From NCBI GenBank assembly GCA_040235565.1, contig JBECLA010000043.1, forward strand, positions 1 through 64,000: DNA of 64,000 nucleotides, in the 5' to 3' direction. Shown here in pieces: positions 8,797 through 18,274 of this stretch (positions are counted from its first letter, which is position 1; every line of letters starts with the position of its first letter). The position numbers and the translations under genes were made by a program. The notes beneath the pieces were generated by a model, which was not told the origin of the DNA, did not search any database, and was given only the letters and a program-made list of their open reading frames with translations. The stretch is from JAHEIJ01 sp040235565. Its GTDB lineage: Bacteria; Pseudomonadota; Gammaproteobacteria; UBA6429; Thiohalophilaceae.

Positions 8797-9945
8797 GTGG
8801 CGCCGGCAATACCAGAGAGATATATCGGACTGATGTCCGGTTCCAGCCTTGACGGCATCGATGCGGTACTGGTGTCGTTTGACGCGTCTTTCCCGCAGTT
8901 GGAGGCGAAGCTGGTTCACCCCCTTGAACCGCAATTGATCGATGCCCTGGACGCCCTCACCCGACCGGGGGCCGATGAGCTTGATCGCCTGTGTCGTGCC
9001 GACGTCATCCTGGGAGAATGTTTTGCCACTGCCGCCAAAAACTTGCTGGCACAGGCCAAAATAGACGCTGCTGCAATCCATGCCATCGGCAGCCATGGTC
9101 AGACTGTGCGCCATTATCCGGACACCCGCACCCCCACCACTTTACAGATCGGCGATCCTAACATCATTGCCGAACGCACCGGCATTACCACCGTGGCTGA
9201 CTTTCGGCGTCGTGATATGGCAGCCGGAGGCCAGGGTGCCCCCCTGGTACCGGCCTTTCACCAGGCGGTATTGTATGACCCCGATCACCACCGGGTGATC
9301 GTGAATATCGGCGGCATCGCCAACCTGACGCTGTTACCGGCGAATCCTGACATCGGCGTCACCGGCTTCGATACCGGCCCCGGGAATGCCCTGCTGGATG
9401 CCTGGATCAAACGGCATCGTCATGAAGCCTATGATCAGCACGGCGAATGGGCCGCCAGTGGCAAGGTGCATCCGGAATTGCTCACTGCGTTGCTGGGGGA
9501 ACCCTATTTTTTTCTCCCGGCCCCCAAGAGCAGCGGGCGCGACATGTTTAACCTCGAATGGCTGACCAATTGCTGGCCCACCGTGGCGGAACTCCCGCCT
9601 GCCGATGTCCAGGCCACGCTGCTTGAGCTGACCGCTGTGACAATCACTGACGCCATTCAACAGGCACAACCCAGTCCGGAGCAGGTGCTGGTGTGTGGCG
9701 GCGGAGTGCATAATATTGCCTTGCTACAACGCCTGAACACCCTGCTACCCGCTCAACAGGTCTTGTCGACCAGAGATGTGGGACTCGAGCCTGACTGGAT
9801 TGAAGCGATGGCTTTTGCCTGGCTTGCCCGACAAACGCGGCGACACCAGGCAGGGAACCTGCCGACCGTTACCGGAGCAAGCCATGCTGTTGTGCTCGGC
9901 GGTATTTACCCGGGCAACCTACAAACTGCAGAGCACTCCGGGTAA
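8797..9945 (+). CDS. anmK: Anhydro-N-acetylmuramic acid kinase
   Basis: 382 aa, GTG start 16 bp after the peptidase stop. Phosphorylates and hydrolyses 1,6-anhydroMurNAc to MurNAc-6-phosphate in cell-wall recycling. The family phosphate loop GLMSGSSLDGIDAVLVSFD lies at the N-terminus, followed by GSHGQTVRH, VADFRRRDMAAGGQGAP (catalytic Asp region), GFDTGPGN and the late VLVCGGGVHN. Length is typical of AnmK. Co-transcription with the M23 endopeptidase is likely from the short spacing. Confidence 0.96.
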   Translation: MAPAIPERYIGLMSGSSLDGIDAVLVSFDASFPQLEAKLVHPLEPQLIDALDALTRPGADELDRLCRADVILGECFATAAKNLLAQAKIDAAAIHAIGSHGQTVRHYPDTRTPTTLQIGDPNIIAERTGITTVADFRRRDMAAGGQGAPLVPAFHQAVLYDPDHHRVIVNIGGIANLTLLPANPDIGVTGFDTGPGNALLDAWIKRHRHEAYDQHGEWAASGKVHPELLTALLGEPYFFLPAPKSSGRDMFNLEWLTNCWPTVAELPPADVQATLLELTAVTITDAIQQAQPSPEQVLVCGGGVHNIALLQRLNTLLPAQQVLSTRDVGLEPDWIEAMAFAWLARQTRRHQAGNLPTVTGASHAVVLGGIYPGNLQTAEHSG

Positions 9946-9973
9946 GTTTCACTCCACCCGTGTAGCCGCGGGG

Positions 9974-11632
9974 TTAGACAGCGAGTCTGGATTCTTCCAG
10001 GACTTCAGCCGTTTGTGACTCATCGTAGTAAATGTAACCCAGGCGGTTTTTCTTGGCGTAGTACATCGCCACATCCGCCTTGCGCATCAAGGTGTGCATA
10101 TCATCGCCGTCATCGGGAAACACCACGATACCGATGCTGATCCCGATACTGAAACGATGTTCCTCGAGGGTAAACGGTTCTTGCATTGCATCACTGAGTT
10201 TACGCGCCACCGTCTCCGCCTGTGCCCGGGTTTTGGCATCGGGCAAAATGGCGGCGAATTCATCTCCCCCCAGACGGGCTACCATGTCTTTTTCAAACGC
10301 CGAGCGGGAAGCGGAATCCAGACGTGTCACCATATCGGAGTCTCGCAATACGTCCTGCATGCGGGTACTCACCTGTTGTAACAGTTGATCGCCAATATGA
10401 TGACCGAGGGTGTCATTCACCGTTTTGAATTTATCCAGGTCCATCAACAAAAAGCCGAAACTGGACTGACCTTCCCGTTGGTTATTGGTAAAGCCTTCCA
10501 GGCGTTGATGCAGTTGATAACGGTTAGGTAAGCGCGTCAAGGCATCGGTAAAGGCCAGCTCTTCCAGTTTGAGGTACATGGCCTTTAGCTTCTTGGTCAT
10601 GTCATTAAATCCGGTGGTCAGCTCCGTGATTTCGCTGGTGCCTCTGACCTCGAGCTGGCGGCCGATTTCAGCCTGATCCGCCTGCACGCGCTGTAACTGC
10701 CGGGTCAGGCGACGCAAAGGAGATACCGTCGTGCGGCGGATTATCCACCAGGCAATCAAGATAGCCAGCAGCGTTGCCACACAAGCGAGGAGCATGACAA
10801 TCAGGCGGGTTTGCGATAATTCGGATGTTAAACGACTCGATTGATGTGCCATCGCAATATGCAGGCCGGGCTCACCGCTGCTTGTCTTGACGGTCAGGCT
10901 TGCCATATCACCCTCGTCCAACAGCAAGGCCTCTTTCGGCCATTGGGCGGATTGATGACTTGATTCACCGTTCGGACCGGTGACCCGCAGTGGCAAGCCG
11001 AGACTCTGCTCCATTTTAATCAGGCTGTCGAGGGGATCGACGACCACCACCAGATAGCCGGTCAGGCTGTAGCCACCAATTGGCATTAAGGTTGTTCGGA
11101 ATAGTTTTTGTTCAATCAGGCACAGTTCGGAAATGATCCGGGTACTTTGCAAGCCGGTACGCAATCGGGCTCGGCTCAGCACCTCACCGCAAACGAAATA
11201 AGGTAAATCTTCCGCCCCCCCCTGTGAGGCTTCGGCTCTGATATTGAAATTCCGGCTGTAGACAGTGAAATTGATAATGTTCAAATCATCAACCTGCTGT
11301 CTCAAATCACTCAGACGTTGTTGCAGGATTTGCGTTAACTTGCGGTTATCCCGCTGCTGAAATGCACTGCGAAATCCATCACTATTCAGGAGCGCTGCAC
11401 CCTGATTCCGGGATTCGATTTCCATCTCACTCAGGCGGGCATGCACCTTCAACTGCACCAGTTCCTGCAATGCCTGTTGTTGACTCCCCAGCGTCATGCT
11501 GTGATACAGCGAACTGCTGACCAATGCCAGAACCACACCGACCACCCCCATGAACAGGATGGTCATTTCCAGAATCATATTGATGGTAATGGGAAACTTT
11601 TTCACGCCGCGATCTGATTTTGCTGTCTGCAA
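9974..11632 (-). CDS. Membrane diguanylate cyclase with periplasmic sensor and HAMP domain
   Basis: 552 aa. TM1 (about 19-45), a periplasmic region of about 230 residues resembling a cache-like sensor, TM2 (about 275-300), HAMP (about 300-350) and a C-terminal GGDEF domain with ARLGGDEFAAILPD. This suggests an active cyclase making c-di-GMP in response to an external signal. About 16 extra residues (DSASRSAFEKDMVARL) lie between the usual RxxD site (RDSD) and GGDEF, repeating the sense of the preceding MVTRL, so the inhibitory site is displaced. No EAL domain. It converges with anmK, 28 bp away. Confidence 0.9.
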   Translation of the reverse strand: MQTAKSDRGVKKFPITINMILEMTILFMGVVGVVLALVSSSLYHSMTLGSQQQALQELVQLKVHARLSEMEIESRNQGAALLNSDGFRSAFQQRDNRKLTQILQQRLSDLRQQVDDLNIINFTVYSRNFNIRAEASQGGAEDLPYFVCGEVLSRARLRTGLQSTRIISELCLIEQKLFRTTLMPIGGYSLTGYLVVVVDPLDSLIKMEQSLGLPLRVTGPNGESSHQSAQWPKEALLLDEGDMASLTVKTSSGEPGLHIAMAHQSSRLTSELSQTRLIVMLLACVATLLAILIAWWIIRRTTVSPLRRLTRQLQRVQADQAEIGRQLEVRGTSEITELTTGFNDMTKKLKAMYLKLEELAFTDALTRLPNRYQLHQRLEGFTNNQREGQSSFGFLLMDLDKFKTVNDTLGHHIGDQLLQQVSTRMQDVLRDSDMVTRLDSASRSAFEKDMVARLGGDEFAAILPDAKTRAQAETVARKLSDAMQEPFTLEEHRFSIGISIGIVVFPDDGDDMHTLMRKADVAMYYAKKNRLGYIYYDESQTAEVLEESRLAV

Positions 11633-11689
11633 TTATCAGTATCGGTCCCCCGGCCGCGTGGCTTTAACCGGCCTGGGCTGCACGTCAGA

Positions 11690-11720
11690 AAACGGGCCGA
11701 TCCTGGTGTGGGTCGGCCCG
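11690..11720 (-). terminator. Rho-independent terminator after citrate synthase
   Basis: On the minus strand an 8-bp perfect stem (CGGGCCGA/TCGGCCCG, 693-700 and 713-720 of this kilobase) with a 12-nt loop is followed by TTTTCT. It lies 38 bp after the citrate synthase stop. Confidence 0.75.
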
Positions 11721-11757
11721 AATTATTACAGCAATTTCACAACTTGCGGCTGAGAAT

Positions 11758-12918
11758 TCAGCGTTTTTCGATTGGAACGTATTTGCGCCTGGGTTCGCCG
11801 GTATATACCTGGGTGGGGCGGAAAATACGGTTATCCGCCAACTGTTCGCGCCAATGGGCCAACCAGCCGGCGGAACGGGCAATGGCAAATATCGTCGTAA
11901 ATTGATCTGCCGGAATGCCCATCTCCGAATACAACAGGCCGGAATAGAAGTCGACATTGGCATAGACACCTTTTTTGGCAAGCCGATCTTCACACACGGC
12001 CTCGACGGCCTTGGCTACCTCAAACAGCGGGTTGATATCCCCACCGCGCGCTTGCATAAATTCATCCATCAAGCCTTGCAGGATAGTGGCACGGGGATCC
12101 TTGGTAGAATATTCGCGGTGTCCCATCCCCCAGATGACTTCCTTGTTGGCCAGACGTTGATCAACATACTCCTCGGCCTTGTCGGGTGAGCCAATCTCTT
12201 CCAGCATATGCACAACTTTCTGGTTCGCGCCCCCATGCAATGGTCCTGACAACGCACCGATGGCGGCGCCAATGACACCGTAAGGATTTGCTAACGTCGA
12301 GGCATTTACCAACACAGCGAAGGTAGAAGCATTAATCGTGTGCTCGGCATGTAATATCAGACAGACATCCATGATCCGCGCCAGCAGGGGATCCGGTTCC
12401 CGTCCCGTAAACATATAAAGAAAGTTTTCCGCGTACCCCAGGTCATCGCGTGGTGACACCGGATCATAGCCGTTGCGAATGTGCTCCCACATGGCAACGA
12501 TACAGGCAATCCGGGCGATGATCTTGACCGTGGTATTGTGGATATAGTTCAGATCGGTACAGGCTTCCTCCCCCGTAAGGCATTCGCTGCCCGGATAAAA
12601 CATGCTGAGGCTCGATACCACAGTCTGCAGCATTTCCATGGGGTGGCCGGATGGTGGCAGGTTCTTCATCATGCCACGGGTATGAAACTTGATTTGTCGG
12701 TTCTCGACCAGCTGGCGGTGAAAATCATTTAATTCCGGTTTCGTTGGCAGTCGGCCATCCAGCAGCAACAGGGCGGTTTCTTCAAAGCTGCTGGATTTTG
12801 CGAGTTCCTCAATAGGGTAGCCGCGATAAGACAAAATGCCTTTCTCGCCATCGATATCAGAGATGTTCGATTTGGTTGCCGGTACGCCGGCCAACCCCGG
12901 CAGGTATTCGCTCATCAT
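11758..12918 (-). CDS. Citrate synthase family protein
   Basis: 386 aa. Condenses acetyl-CoA and oxaloacetate to citrate; a 2-methylcitrate synthase cannot be ruled out from sequence alone. The family catalytic triad is visible: His in GALSGPLHGGANQ, His in WGMGHREYSTKDPRA and Asp in NVDFYSGLLY. The short length without an N-terminal zinc domain fits the type I dimeric form rather than the allosteric hexameric GltA of enterics. It is a single gene with its own terminator. No prpB/prpD neighbours are seen, which favours the TCA role. Confidence 0.9.
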   Translation of the reverse strand: MMSEYLPGLAGVPATKSNISDIDGEKGILSYRGYPIEELAKSSSFEETALLLLDGRLPTKPELNDFHRQLVENRQIKFHTRGMMKNLPPSGHPMEMLQTVVSSLSMFYPGSECLTGEEACTDLNYIHNTTVKIIARIACIVAMWEHIRNGYDPVSPRDDLGYAENFLYMFTGREPDPLLARIMDVCLILHAEHTINASTFAVLVNASTLANPYGVIGAAIGALSGPLHGGANQKVVHMLEEIGSPDKAEEYVDQRLANKEVIWGMGHREYSTKDPRATILQGLMDEFMQARGGDINPLFEVAKAVEAVCEDRLAKKGVYANVDFYSGLLYSEMGIPADQFTTIFAIARSAGWLAHWREQLADNRIFRPTQVYTGEPRRKYVPIEKR

Positions 12919-13013
12919 CCGCCCCTTGGTATTTGTCCGGAATGCATAAACCGGATCACATGATTACTTTTGGCAAAAATAGAAAGGCACACGGCTCGCC
13001 GTCTCCAAGCAAA

Positions 13014-13040
13014 CAGGGATGACACAATGTGTCATCCCTG
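13014..13040 (-). terminator. Hairpin terminator after erpA
   Basis: A perfect 13-bp inverted repeat around a single central base (CAGGGATGACACA / TGTGTCATCCCTG) lies 30 bp after the erpA stop. On the minus strand it is followed by TTTGCTT, a weak U-tract. Confidence 0.6.
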
Positions 13041-13069
13041 AGAACAGAGTTTACTCGAAAACGGGGCGG

Positions 13070-13420
13070 TCAGACAGAGAAGGATGAGCCGCAGCCACAG
13101 GTTGTGGTGGCATTGGGATTGCGGATCACAAACTGGGAGCCGGACAGGTCTTCCTTATAGTCGATTTCCGCGCCCGTCAGGTACTGATAACTCATGGGGT
13201 CAACCAGCAGCGTCACACCACCGTTTTCCACCTTGGTATCACCATCCTGGACAGTTTCATCAAAGGTAAAACCGTACTGGAAACCCGAGCAGCCACCACC
13301 CGTGACAAAAACCCGTAACATCAGGTTTTCGTTACCTTCTTCCTCAATCAGCTGCTTGACCTTGTGGGCTGCGCTGTCGGTAAAAATCAGTGGACTCACA
13401 GTTTCTGTCGCCGTGTTCAT
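13070..13420 (-). CDS. erpA: Iron-sulfur cluster insertion protein ErpA
   Basis: 116 aa from the ATG at 13420, which has CGGAG 7 nt upstream; an earlier in-frame start at 13441 lacks a ribosome site. A-type carrier that delivers [4Fe-4S] clusters to apoproteins such as IspG/IspH. The three ligating cysteines are present: TGGGCSGFQYG, and TCGCGSSFSV at the C-terminus. It lies at the end of the argC-DUF6776-bactofilin run, a conserved gammaproteobacterial order. Confidence 0.96.
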   Translation of the reverse strand: MNTATETVSPLIFTDSAAHKVKQLIEEEGNENLMLRVFVTGGGCSGFQYGFTFDETVQDGDTKVENGGVTLLVDPMSYQYLTGAEIDYKEDLSGSQFVIRNPNATTTCGCGSSFSV

Positions 13421-13486
13421 GATACAACTCCGAAAAATCAATTCGTTACCGGAATCGGATGATTATCCAATTTCCGAGTGTTTTAG

Positions 13487-13903
13487 TCAAGAATCGCCAC
13501 TCAGCGGTTCCTTTTCCTGGGACAATTTCACCACCTTGTCTTCCGGCCGATGCACCAGATTCCCGTTGACTTCCGCACCCATGGCCATCTCGATCAGGCT
13601 GTAATAAACATTGCCGTCGACTTTGGCATGGGAGGCCAGTTCCACATGACCACTGGCGTGGACATCACCAATAATAGTCCCATTAATGACAACATTGGGG
13701 ACTTTTACCTCACCTTCAATGGTACCGCGTTCGCTCAACGTCAGCACTGAGTCGTTACCCTGCTCGGATAACACGGCCCCCTTGATGACGCCGTCCACGT
13801 GCAGCCCCCCGGTGAAGACCACATCGCCATGGATCTCGGTTTTCTGGCCGATCAGCGAATCAATCTGCGCTGTCTGTTTGGGTTTTTTCTGTTTACTCCA
13901 CAT
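13487..13903 (-). CDS. Bactofilin-family polymer-forming protein
   Basis: 138 aa from the ATG at 13903, chosen because GAGGAG lies upstream; a longer form from 13945 has none. The central part is a bactofilin (DUF583) right-handed beta helix with repeats such as TEIHGDVVFTGGLHVDGVIK and GTIEGEVKVPNVVINGTIIG, flanked by short charged tails. Bactofilins polymerise without nucleotide into cytoskeletal filaments, often near the membrane, affecting wall synthesis or cell shape. Its first codons overlap the end of the upstream DUF6776 gene by 11 bp, so the two are translationally coupled and probably work together. Confidence 0.92.
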   Translation of the reverse strand: MWSKQKKPKQTAQIDSLIGQKTEIHGDVVFTGGLHVDGVIKGAVLSEQGNDSVLTLSERGTIEGEVKVPNVVINGTIIGDVHASGHVELASHAKVDGNVYYSLIEMAMGAEVNGNLVHRPEDKVVKLSQEKEPLSGDS

Positions 13904-14615
13904 TTTGCTGATTCTCCTCAGTTGGCCAATCAATCGTTTTTTCAATCATGTCTGCTTGCCGACCGCCGGGCAGGATTTGTGCTGTCGCCCGCATGGGCTT
14001 GAAACCCTTTGGCAGGATCAAATCACCTTCCAGGTTCTGAAAATACTTAAAGCGGTAGTCCAGTTCCTTGACCGAATTCTCGCTCAGCGCGGCCAGTTCC
14101 AGTGTTTTCAGGGCATTACCCTCTAATCCTTCGATAAAAAGCTTTACCCGACCCCGCGCCAGCCGGTCATTTTTCAGCACCTGGGTCAGCACCACGGTAT
14201 AGCGATAACTCCGTAAGCCATTGGATTGCAGACTAAACCGCTGTAGCCGCAAGCCGCGGGAGGCGTCCCGTGGGGAGACGATGCCGCGATAAAATGCCAG
14301 TTCTTCCTTTAATTCGAGGATCTCGCCTTCCAGCACTTTCAGATTGGTATCAAGTTCATTGTAGGCCTTGCGTTCGATCTGCGCGGCCCGTTCCAACTGG
14401 GCTTTCTGCTCCCTGAGCGCCTCGATTTGCTCGTACAACTCATCTGTCAGCGCCACCAGGCGGAGCCGTTCCAGGTCTGACTCATGACTGTCGTAGCCTG
14501 CTTGATATCGGCCATAATCGAACAAACTCCAGCCTGCGACGCCCAGCGCGAGTAATCCCAGCAGTATCAATACCCGGGTTTTCCAGGGATTATGGGGTTT
14601 GACCTTAAGCTGCAT
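13893..14615 (-). CDS. DUF6776 family membrane coiled-coil protein
   Basis: 240 aa. One N-terminal transmembrane helix (about 14-33, VLILLGLLALGVAGWSLF), a coiled coil (about 45-115, rich in Leu, Glu and Lys) and a C-terminal beta-rich domain (about 120-230) with YRYTVVLTQVLKN and GRVKLFIEGLEG. This is the layout of the DUF6776 family, regularly found beside bactofilin and argC. Function is unknown; coupling to the bactofilin suggests a membrane anchor or partner for the filament. Starts 8 bp after argC. Confidence 0.8.
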   Translation of the reverse strand: MQLKVKPHNPWKTRVLILLGLLALGVAGWSLFDYGRYQAGYDSHESDLERLRLVALTDELYEQIEALREQKAQLERAAQIERKAYNELDTNLKVLEGEILELKEELAFYRGIVSPRDASRGLRLQRFSLQSNGLRSYRYTVVLTQVLKNDRLARGRVKLFIEGLEGNALKTLELAALSENSVKELDYRFKYFQNLEGDLILPKGFKPMRATAQILPGGRQADMIEKTIDWPTEENQQNVE

Positions 14616-14623
14616 GATATTTC

Positions 14624-15655
14624 TCAGGGCAACAATGCAATGGTGTTCAGCCCGCTGGTTTCAGCCAGACCAAACATGATGTTCATATTCTGCACCGCCT
14701 GGCCGGCCGCCCCCTTCACCAGGTTGTCGATCACGGACAGCACCACCAGCGTATTCCCGCCCTGCGGCCGGTGGAGGCTGATGCGGCAGGTATTGGCACC
14801 CCGCACACTGCGGGTTTCCGGATGACTGCCAACGGGTAGCACGTCCACAAAGGGCTCGTTCGCATAGCGCGATTCGTATACCTGTTGTAAATCGGCCGCG
14901 TCGCCGGTCAGTTCAGCGTACAGGGTGGCGTGAATGCCCCGAATCATGGGGGTAAGGTGGGGTACAAATGTCAGCCCCACGGCAGAAGCCGTAACCCTTT
15001 GCAGACCCTGGCGAATTTCGGGTAAATGGCGATGACCGGGTACCGCGTAGGCCTTGAAACTCTCGCTGGCCTCACCCAGCAAAGTACCGACATTAGCCTT
15101 ACGACCGGCGCCGCTGACGCCTGATTTGGCATCGGCAATCAGCCGCGAGGCATCCACCAGCTTGCTCTCCAGTAACGGCAAGAAACCCAGCTGCACCGCG
15201 GTGGGATAGCAGCCGGGATTGGCCACCAGTCGCGCCTGCGCCACCGCCGCGCGGTTGACCTCCGGCAGGCCGTAGACCGCTTCTTGCAGCAAGTCCGGAC
15301 AGGCATGCGGCTGGCCATACCACTCGGCCCATTCAGCCGGATCCTTGAGCCGAAAATCGGCCGCCAGATCGATCACCCGCACCCCGGCCTCCAGCAATGC
15401 CGGAACATGTTGCATGGCAATCCCGTTGGGAGTGGCGAAAAACACCACGTCACACTCGGTCAGGCCGGCCTGGTCCGGTTCGCAAAAGGCCAGCTCCACG
15501 TGGCCGCGCAGGTTGGGAAACATATCCGCCACGGCCAATCCCGCCTCGGAACGCGAGGTAATGGCACTGAGCTCCACTTCCGGATGGGCGGCCAGGAGAC
15601 GTAATAATTCCACGCCGGTATAGCCGGTGCCGCCGACAATTGCTGCCTTGATCAT
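14624..15655 (-). CDS. argC: N-acetyl-gamma-glutamyl-phosphate reductase
   Basis: 343 aa. NADPH-dependent reduction of N-acetylglutamyl phosphate to the semialdehyde, third step of arginine synthesis. The Rossmann motif GGTGYTGVELLRLLAAHPEV is at the N-terminus, the catalytic Cys lies in NPGCYPTAVQLG, and GVSGAGRKA and the substrate His region GHRHLPEIRQ follow. Length is typical of the ArgC type 1 enzyme. First gene of the argC-DUF6776-bactofilin-erpA run. Confidence 0.97.
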   Translation of the reverse strand: MIKAAIVGGTGYTGVELLRLLAAHPEVELSAITSRSEAGLAVADMFPNLRGHVELAFCEPDQAGLTECDVVFFATPNGIAMQHVPALLEAGVRVIDLAADFRLKDPAEWAEWYGQPHACPDLLQEAVYGLPEVNRAAVAQARLVANPGCYPTAVQLGFLPLLESKLVDASRLIADAKSGVSGAGRKANVGTLLGEASESFKAYAVPGHRHLPEIRQGLQRVTASAVGLTFVPHLTPMIRGIHATLYAELTGDAADLQQVYESRYANEPFVDVLPVGSHPETRSVRGANTCRISLHRPQGGNTLVVLSVIDNLVKGAAGQAVQNMNIMFGLAETSGLNTIALLP

Positions 15656-15800
15656 GTTTGCCGCTCTGTCTGCATTAATATGGGTCAGAAACGGCTAATG
15701 ATAAGTGCTGGGGAAACAATAAGAAAGACCTCACTCTTCAGAGGAGTTCTGCAAAATGGGGCGAATCACAAAATGGGCACTATGTTGTGAATGGAAGCAT

Positions 15801-17333
15801 CTATTCTTCGTCTTCAAGTTCAATACTATCCCAGTCAATAGTGGAACCGCTTAGGACGCCTTCTGCACCGAGGATATTTCCAGGCAATACGGTTGCAAAG
15901 AATATTTCGCGAGTTATCTGGGTATCCTCTGGGCCTTCAAATTCACCGATGTTCGTTGTATCAATATCAATTCCTAGAATAGTCACCTCAGGTTCAATGA
16001 TACTTGCGACTGGACCCTGTAGCTTGACCTTATTTTCATTAGAACCATCTTTAATTTTGATTTCCTCAGCAAATACGACCGCCGTACCGCTTCCGCTGAG
16101 TAGACGTCCTCGTACCTCGACATAGTCAGGGTTGGTATTAGTGCCGGAATTGGTTAAGCGATCCGCCAACGTTGCGAGATCGTTAGCATCTTCACTTATT
16201 TTACTGAGGTTGGTGACTTGCACGGTTATCTCTGCCAGGTTGGTAAGGTCAAATGTCACGCTCTCACTGGTTACCGTGAGAACGTTAGCTACACGCGCAT
16301 GGAGTTCGATCTCATCATGAAAACGGATTTCTTCAGCAATCAGGGTGCCAGCCTGCCATCGACCTTCGACTTCCAATCGCATACCTTCGATAATATCGCT
16401 GGCGAGCCCACCCTTATAAATGGTGCTTGAGGTAGTTTGTATCACTTCATTTCCCAAGTTAAACCGACCACTGGCACTAAACATTGATGTGTCACTGACG
16501 ATACCTTCATATTCCACTTCATCATTATCACTACCATCAATATCGTCTTCCTGCTCAATAGTTAAAGCGTCAACCAGGTTGCCGTCATAGTTACCCTTTA
16601 CCTCCACTTGCATACCTTCTTGTATGCCACTAGATGGCAATTCCGCAGTAGTGTAATCAATAAGCAAACCGTTTATGGTAAATGTTTGATCTACGAGGTT
16701 AAGACTCAGTGCATCTATAACGCCTTTCAGTTCAACCGCATTACCAATTGAAAAGCTCCCGTGATATTCCAGATAACCGGCTCGAATTTGTCCAGCTTCA
16801 TCCCGCAAACCGCTGATTTCGACCAAATCATTAATACTTATTCCCGCTATGGTGGTGCCATTCAGAATGGTTTGATTGTCGATGATCACTTGTTGTCCCA
16901 TCACTTGTATACGCAAACTAGTAGCATCTTGCTGTGTCGCGGCATCAAGTGACGTGATGTTTTCCACCGGCCCTTCCACACTGTCGTTGTAATACACCGC
17001 ATCAGCCGTACCGGTTTTACCATCTGCATTAAATCTACCGACTACACGAACCACCTGGCCTTCACTGAAACCTTCTGCTAAAAGAAATGCGCCTGTACCG
17101 TCTGTTGGGTCCGCTGGATCATCGACACGCACTCCCTCGACATGGATAGCCGCATTATCGGTATTGAATGTCACACCATTGACCTTGATGCTGCCAATGC
17201 CCGTTACGGTACCGGTACTGATACCCGTGCCCCCGATGCCACCTTCAGCTACCGCCAAGGGATCACCACAACTTCCCAGCAAGAAGCTTCCTACCAGTGG
17301 CAGTATTAAAATTGTATTAAGTATTTTGTTCAT
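15801..17333 (-). CDS. Lipoprotein with repeated DUF5666 domains
   Basis: 510 aa from the ATG at 17333, chosen because it gives a clean lipoprotein signal: hydrophobic LNTILILPLVGSFLLGSC with the lipobox Cys. A longer in-frame start would bury the signal. After GGIGGTGISTGTVTGIGSIK the mature part is a series of beta-rich DUF5666 units (repeated 'G.V..I......F...G..V'), predicted to be surface or periplasmic. Function is unknown. The start overlaps the DUF6502 gene by 17 bp, a recurring pairing. Confidence 0.85.
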   Translation of the reverse strand: MNKILNTILILPLVGSFLLGSCGDPLAVAEGGIGGTGISTGTVTGIGSIKVNGVTFNTDNAAIHVEGVRVDDPADPTDGTGAFLLAEGFSEGQVVRVVGRFNADGKTGTADAVYYNDSVEGPVENITSLDAATQQDATSLRIQVMGQQVIIDNQTILNGTTIAGISINDLVEISGLRDEAGQIRAGYLEYHGSFSIGNAVELKGVIDALSLNLVDQTFTINGLLIDYTTAELPSSGIQEGMQVEVKGNYDGNLVDALTIEQEDDIDGSDNDEVEYEGIVSDTSMFSASGRFNLGNEVIQTTSSTIYKGGLASDIIEGMRLEVEGRWQAGTLIAEEIRFHDEIELHARVANVLTVTSESVTFDLTNLAEITVQVTNLSKISEDANDLATLADRLTNSGTNTNPDYVEVRGRLLSGSGTAVVFAEEIKIKDGSNENKVKLQGPVASIIEPEVTILGIDIDTTNIGEFEGPEDTQITREIFFATVLPGNILGAEGVLSGSTIDWDSIELEDEE

Positions 17334-18162
17334 CGGGGTTATCCCGGCTTTCGCCTTCGGGGTTTTCAAAATAATAAATGCCAAGACCGGCCACATTACG
17401 CCCCGTCCCTTCAGCTGACGGATTCACATCACGGTCATGTTTCGCCAACCAGAGATTGAATTCCTCCAGCAATTTCTGTGCTTTCCTGGCGGTAAGTTCT
17501 TGAAATTCTGGCAACGCTTGGTCCGGTAAATTGTCGTAGCGCACCTTGCGTTGAAAGTATTTTCGCTCAGTCGCGGGATCGAGGTTGTGATCTATTGTTG
17601 AAATCAGCGCACTGGTATCCGCGCCGAGGATATACAATTTATCCACTTCACTTTCATGGGGAATATAGGCGTTGGCCATTAGGCGGACCTTGCCGTCCTC
17701 AAGACGCTCGACATTCCCCACTCGCAACAACTCGTCGAGAATGGCCCGGGCAGGAACATCACCGCTATATTTTTTAACCAGCGCGGTAAAAGAAGTTTCG
17801 CCTTCAAATGGCAAATCGCCCGGCTTACCCTCACCTGATTGATAGCTGTTATCAAATAACCAGCCACCGATTACCCGTGCAGCGCGGTTATAACGTTCCT
17901 CTTCCGCCGCATCATCCGGACGGGGTAAATCCTGTACCCGGCTCACCTCCTTGCGGCTCAGACCGGTAATTACCGCCACCCGCGAGACGGATTGCTTGCG
18001 TCCGGGGATACCGAATTCCCTGGTGGCCACATCAACATAGACCCACTTGGCCAGATCGGCGAAGGTGCCATAGGAAATACCATTCCGTAACAGTACCCGC
18101 ACCAAGGGACGCAGAATACGCAGGGTCGCTGCTGAGAGGGCTTGTACCAGGGTTTTACTCAT
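17317..18162 (-). CDS. DUF6502 family protein
   Basis: 281 aa from MSKTLVQALSAATLRILRPL at 18162; seven extra residues are possible from 18183. Soluble. The N-terminal half carries a helix-turn-helix-like segment (SVSRVAVITGLSRKEVSRVQ, about 65-84), so DNA binding is plausible. The rest is helical without known motifs. It ends inside the start of the DUF5666 lipoprotein gene, a coupling that suggests it regulates or supports that lipoprotein. No function is established. Confidence 0.8.
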   Translation of the reverse strand: MSKTLVQALSAATLRILRPLVRVLLRNGISYGTFADLAKWVYVDVATREFGIPGRKQSVSRVAVITGLSRKEVSRVQDLPRPDDAAEEERYNRAARVIGGWLFDNSYQSGEGKPGDLPFEGETSFTALVKKYSGDVPARAILDELLRVGNVERLEDGKVRLMANAYIPHESEVDKLYILGADTSALISTIDHNLDPATERKYFQRKVRYDNLPDQALPEFQELTARKAQKLLEEFNLWLAKHDRDVNPSAEGTGRNVAGLGIYYFENPEGESRDNPDEQNT

Positions 18163-18274
18163 ACTTTGGGACCGTATTCCCAATCAGAATGAAAATCAAG
18201 AAAATGAGGATGTTATCGCAATATTGATGAACTGTGCTCAACGCAGCTCTTGGTGAACCTAATTCTGTTTGGCA

